From assembly GCA_027024125.1 (NCBI GenBank), contig JALVSV010000123.1, positions 1 to 6,377 of the forward strand: DNA of 6,377 nt, in the 5' to 3' direction. Position numbers and translations under genes: made by a program. A model generated the notes under the pieces. That model had not been told where the DNA came from. It saw only the letters and a list, made by a program, of their open reading frames with translations, and searched no databases. The DNA comes from Methylothermaceae bacterium. Its GTDB lineage: Bacteria; Pseudomonadota; Gammaproteobacteria; Methylococcales; Methylothermaceae. Of the stretch, positions 4,099 through 6,377 are shown piece after piece; position 1 is the first letter of the stretch, and the number at the start of each line of letters is the position of its first letter.

Positions 4099-6377
4099 GT
4101 GGAAAAGAGAACCGAAGGACCCCGCCTTCCTTTGCACGTCACCATCAGTTCCCTGTTCATTTTCTTGATCGTGGCCCTGGGTGGGTCGCTCATCTGGCAG
4201 AGTCATCAAAAAACCTCGGAAATGATTCTGACCAGTGCCGAGCAGCTTTATGATCAGCTGGCCGAAGAGACGCAGCTGGATTTCAAAGCTACTTATGCCC
4301 CTGCGGCCAAGGTCCTCAACCTGCTGGCATTTTCACCACTGACACAAACCAAAACCCAGGTAGAACGTTCGCGGTATCTACCTCAGTTGGTGGCCGCTTT
4401 AGGCGATGAATCCGCCTTCAACGGTATTCAGCTGGGCTATCCCGACGGGGATTATTTTATTCTCAGGCCACTGAATACCCCCATCCTGAGAGAGCGGCTT
4501 TCGGCACCGAAAATGGCTGCTTACGTGGTCGATGATATCGCTTCGGACGGGAAGGGGCGAAGACTGTGGACCCGTTGGTTCTATTCCGGTGAGTTGCAAT
4601 TGATCCGGCGCGATGATCCCGTCGAAACCCGCTTCGATCCCCGCCAGAGGCCCTGGTACCACTTGGCAGGGGCACAGCCCAGGGCCACGGAACCCTACGT
4701 GTTCTATTTCAGCGGCAATGTGGGTGTGACGCTCGCCCGGCGGACCCAGGCCGGTGACGTGGTCGTTGCTATTGATATCACCCTGGACCGTCTGTCGCAG
4801 ACGATGGCCAGTCACCTCATGACCCTGGATTCTGAGGTGGCCATCGTCACCAGGGAAGGTCATCTGTTGGCCTATCATGATCCCACACAATTGGTTCGCC
4901 ATGGGGAGGGTGGCAGTTTGCGGTTGGCCCGGGTAGGTGAGTTGGGCAGTCAGGCGCTGGTCGAGATGATGCAGTCATTGGAAGGTGAAGCACAATCGCG
5001 AAAGTTGTCCTTTGGATTGCAGCAGCGTCAATGGATCGGACGGATCGAGCCGATTGCCGAGAATAGTGGCCTCGAACTTTACTTGCTGATGGCCTCTCCA
5101 GTGGACGAGTTGCTGAGCCAGGCTTTTACGATTCGTACCACGCTGCTGCGCATGACCTTAGGTATCGTACTGTTGTCCATTCCCATCGTATGGTTCATTG
5201 CCGGGCGCATTTCCAGGCCCTTGCGCAAATTGGCTGCGGAGGCGGATAGCATCCGCCGCTTCGAATTCGAATCATCGATAGAGACCCGATCCTTTATCCA
5301 CGAAGTGGATTTGCTGGCATCGGCCATGGACATGATGAAGCAGACCATCAATCAGTTCGTCACCCTGATCAATTCCCTGGCAGGAGAAAAGGATTTTGAC
5401 CGGCTGCTGAACCGCATTACCCGAGAGACCATGATCGTCGGGCAGGCAGATGCCGCCGTGCTCTATCTGATAGATGCCGACGAAACCTGTCTTGAGCCCA
5501 ATGCGATCCAAACACGGGATGAAGGGAATATGGGCAGCCTGGCGACCATATCCTTAAGCGGTTCGTCCTCCCTCGTGGATGTGCTGGAGCGGGAACACCC
5601 CACAGTCCTTGATCTTAATGCTGGCAGTGACGATCTGCTGCACCTGACCCGGCTGGTGGGGGAGCAGGGAGATGGTATGCTGGTTGGTTTCCCACTGAGA
5701 AACCGGCAGCGGGAAATGGTCGGCGTGCTGGTTTTGTTGTATGCCCACGGCAATATTTCTGCCGGGGATCAGGACGCCAGGGTTGCCTTTGTCCGTGCTC
5801 TGTCTGGCTTTTCCGCCGTCAGTATCGAGAGCCGCCAGCTGCTGAAGATGCAGGAGGATCTATTGCGCGCCTTCATCCAGGTACTTGCAGGAGCCATCGA
5901 TGCCAAATCACCTTATACCGGAGGGCATTGCCAACGGGTACCTGAGCTGACCCGGATGCTGGCCGAGGCTGCCTGTCGGAGCGACGATCCCGCGTTCCGG
6001 TCTTTCAACCTGACGCCGGAACAATGGGAGGCCCTCCATATCGCCAGTTGGCTACACGACTGCGGCAAGGTGACCACGCCGGAATACGTGGTGGACAAAG
6101 CCACCAAGCTGGAAACGATCTATGACAGGATCCACGAGATCCGCATGCGTTTCGAAGTACTCAAGCGTGATGCTACGATCTGTTACTGGCAGCGGTTGGC
6201 AGAGGGAGGTAACAGGAAAGCATTGCAAAAGGAGCTGGATGAGTCACTTCAGCAACTGGATGACGAGTTTGCCTTTGTCGCCAGCTGTAATGAGGGTGGC
6301 GAGTTCATGGATCCCGAGCATGTGGAACGGTTGCAGTCCATCGCCAGACGAACCTGGATCCGTACCCTGGATGACCG
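4099..6377 (+). CDS. Membrane sensor with Cache, HAMP, GAF and HD (HD-GYP type) domains, 3' end outside window
   Basis: The frame stays open for 759 codons to the window edge. GTG at 4099 is the first start after an in-frame TGA at 4090-4092 and places a short basic stretch before the first membrane helix (residues about 14-34); no clear Shine-Dalgarno site precedes it. The periplasmic part (35-345) looks like a double Cache sensor, with FDPRQRPWY at 179-187 and a VAIVTREGHLLAYHDP strand pair at about 247-262. A second helix (349-369) leads to HAMP (370-425), then GAF (about 433-585) and a short helical linker. The HD domain has H610 (YTGGH), the HD pair H653-D654 and K657 in LHDCGK, and RIHEIRMRFEVL at 677-688. 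HD-GYP proteins hydrolyse cyclic-di-GMP. In this subgroup an insertion separates HDCGK from the HHE and GYP motifs, which would lie beyond the window, so the activity is probable but unproven. The ligand is unknown. Confidence 0.92.
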   Translation, partial: MEKRTEGPRLPLHVTISSLFIFLIVALGGSLIWQSHQKTSEMILTSAEQLYDQLAEETQLDFKATYAPAAKVLNLLAFSPLTQTKTQVERSRYLPQLVAALGDESAFNGIQLGYPDGDYFILRPLNTPILRERLSAPKMAAYVVDDIASDGKGRRLWTRWFYSGELQLIRRDDPVETRFDPRQRPWYHLAGAQPRATEPYVFYFSGNVGVTLARRTQAGDVVVAIDITLDRLSQTMASHLMTLDSEVAIVTREGHLLAYHDPTQLVRHGEGGSLRLARVGELGSQALVEMMQSLEGEAQSRKLSFGLQQRQWIGRIEPIAENSGLELYLLMASPVDELLSQAFTIRTTLLRMTLGIVLLSIPIVWFIAGRISRPLRKLAAEADSIRRFEFESSIETRSFIHEVDLLASAMDMMKQTINQFVTLINSLAGEKDFDRLLNRITRETMIVGQADAAVLYLIDADETCLEPNAIQTRDEGNMGSLATISLSGSSSLVDVLEREHPTVLDLNAGSDDLLHLTRLVGEQGDGMLVGFPLRNRQREMVGVLVLLYAHGNISAGDQDARVAFVRALSGFSAVSIESRQLLKMQEDLLRAFIQVLAGAIDAKSPYTGGHCQRVPELTRMLAEAACRSDDPAFRSFNLTPEQWEALHIASWLHDCGKVTTPEYVVDKATKLETIYDRIHEIRMRFEVLKRDATICYWQRLAEGGNRKALQKELDESLQQLDDEFAFVASCNEGGEFMDPEHVERLQSIARRTWIRTLDD

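Noticed and set aside
3819..4193. 124-codon minus-strand open frame across the Uma2 and receptor junction
   Set aside because: It overlaps two well supported plus-strand genes and gives an Arg/Pro-rich product without recognisable motifs.
4399..4902. 167-codon minus-strand open frame opposite the receptor gene
   Set aside because: It is antisense to the Cache-domain coding sequence, which has clear family motifs, and the translation has no known domain.
3437..6377. Uma2 gene and receptor gene as a two-component defence or signalling system
   Set aside because: Only adjacency supports it; the families have no known partnership and the 77-bp gap shows no translational coupling.
1..6377. CRISPR array, tRNA or rRNA genes, riboswitch
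   Set aside because: No regularly spaced direct repeats, cloverleaf-like segments or conserved RNA cores were seen on either strand.

Overview
The window looks like a stretch of a moderately GC-rich proteobacterial chromosome, most likely a gammaproteobacterium. The evidence is the codon usage, an HD-type signalling protein of a form I associate with gammaproteobacteria, paired GH57 glycosidases and a dispersed palindromic repeat. The genus cannot be fixed from the sequence alone.

Layout from left to right. Positions 1-186 are the right end of an IS200/IS605-type insertion sequence: the last 35 codons of a TnpA-like transposase, then a run of three small hairpins and a plausible cleavage site. 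Directly next to it (about 191-268) is a long imperfect palindrome resembling dispersed REP-like repeats. Two minus-strand genes follow. Both encode family GH57 glycoside hydrolases (complement 312-1772 and complement 2052-3245), separated by a 279-bp non-coding spacer holding a G-rich tract and a hairpin. A 206-bp AT-rich region (3246-3451) separates the upstream GH57 gene from a divergent plus-strand gene for a Uma2-family (DUF820) protein with a PD-(D/E)xK nuclease fold (3452-4021). After 77 bp comes a large plus-strand gene (4099 to beyond the end), starting at GTG. It encodes a membrane receptor with a periplasmic Cache sensor, HAMP, GAF and an HD phosphohydrolase domain of the HD-GYP type. 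The window ends before the expected GYP motif.

Function. The two GH57 enzymes probably act together on alpha-glucans such as glycogen; whether they hydrolyse, transfer or branch cannot be decided here. The HD-domain receptor is a candidate cyclic-di-GMP phosphodiesterase responding to an extracytoplasmic ligand. The Uma2 gene is a typical solitary accessory gene with no obvious functional link to its neighbours.

I found no CRISPR array, tRNA, rRNA, toxin-antitoxin pair or convincing new multi-gene system. The most unusual parts are the junction of IS end and palindromic repeat at the left edge and the structured spacer between the GH57 genes.
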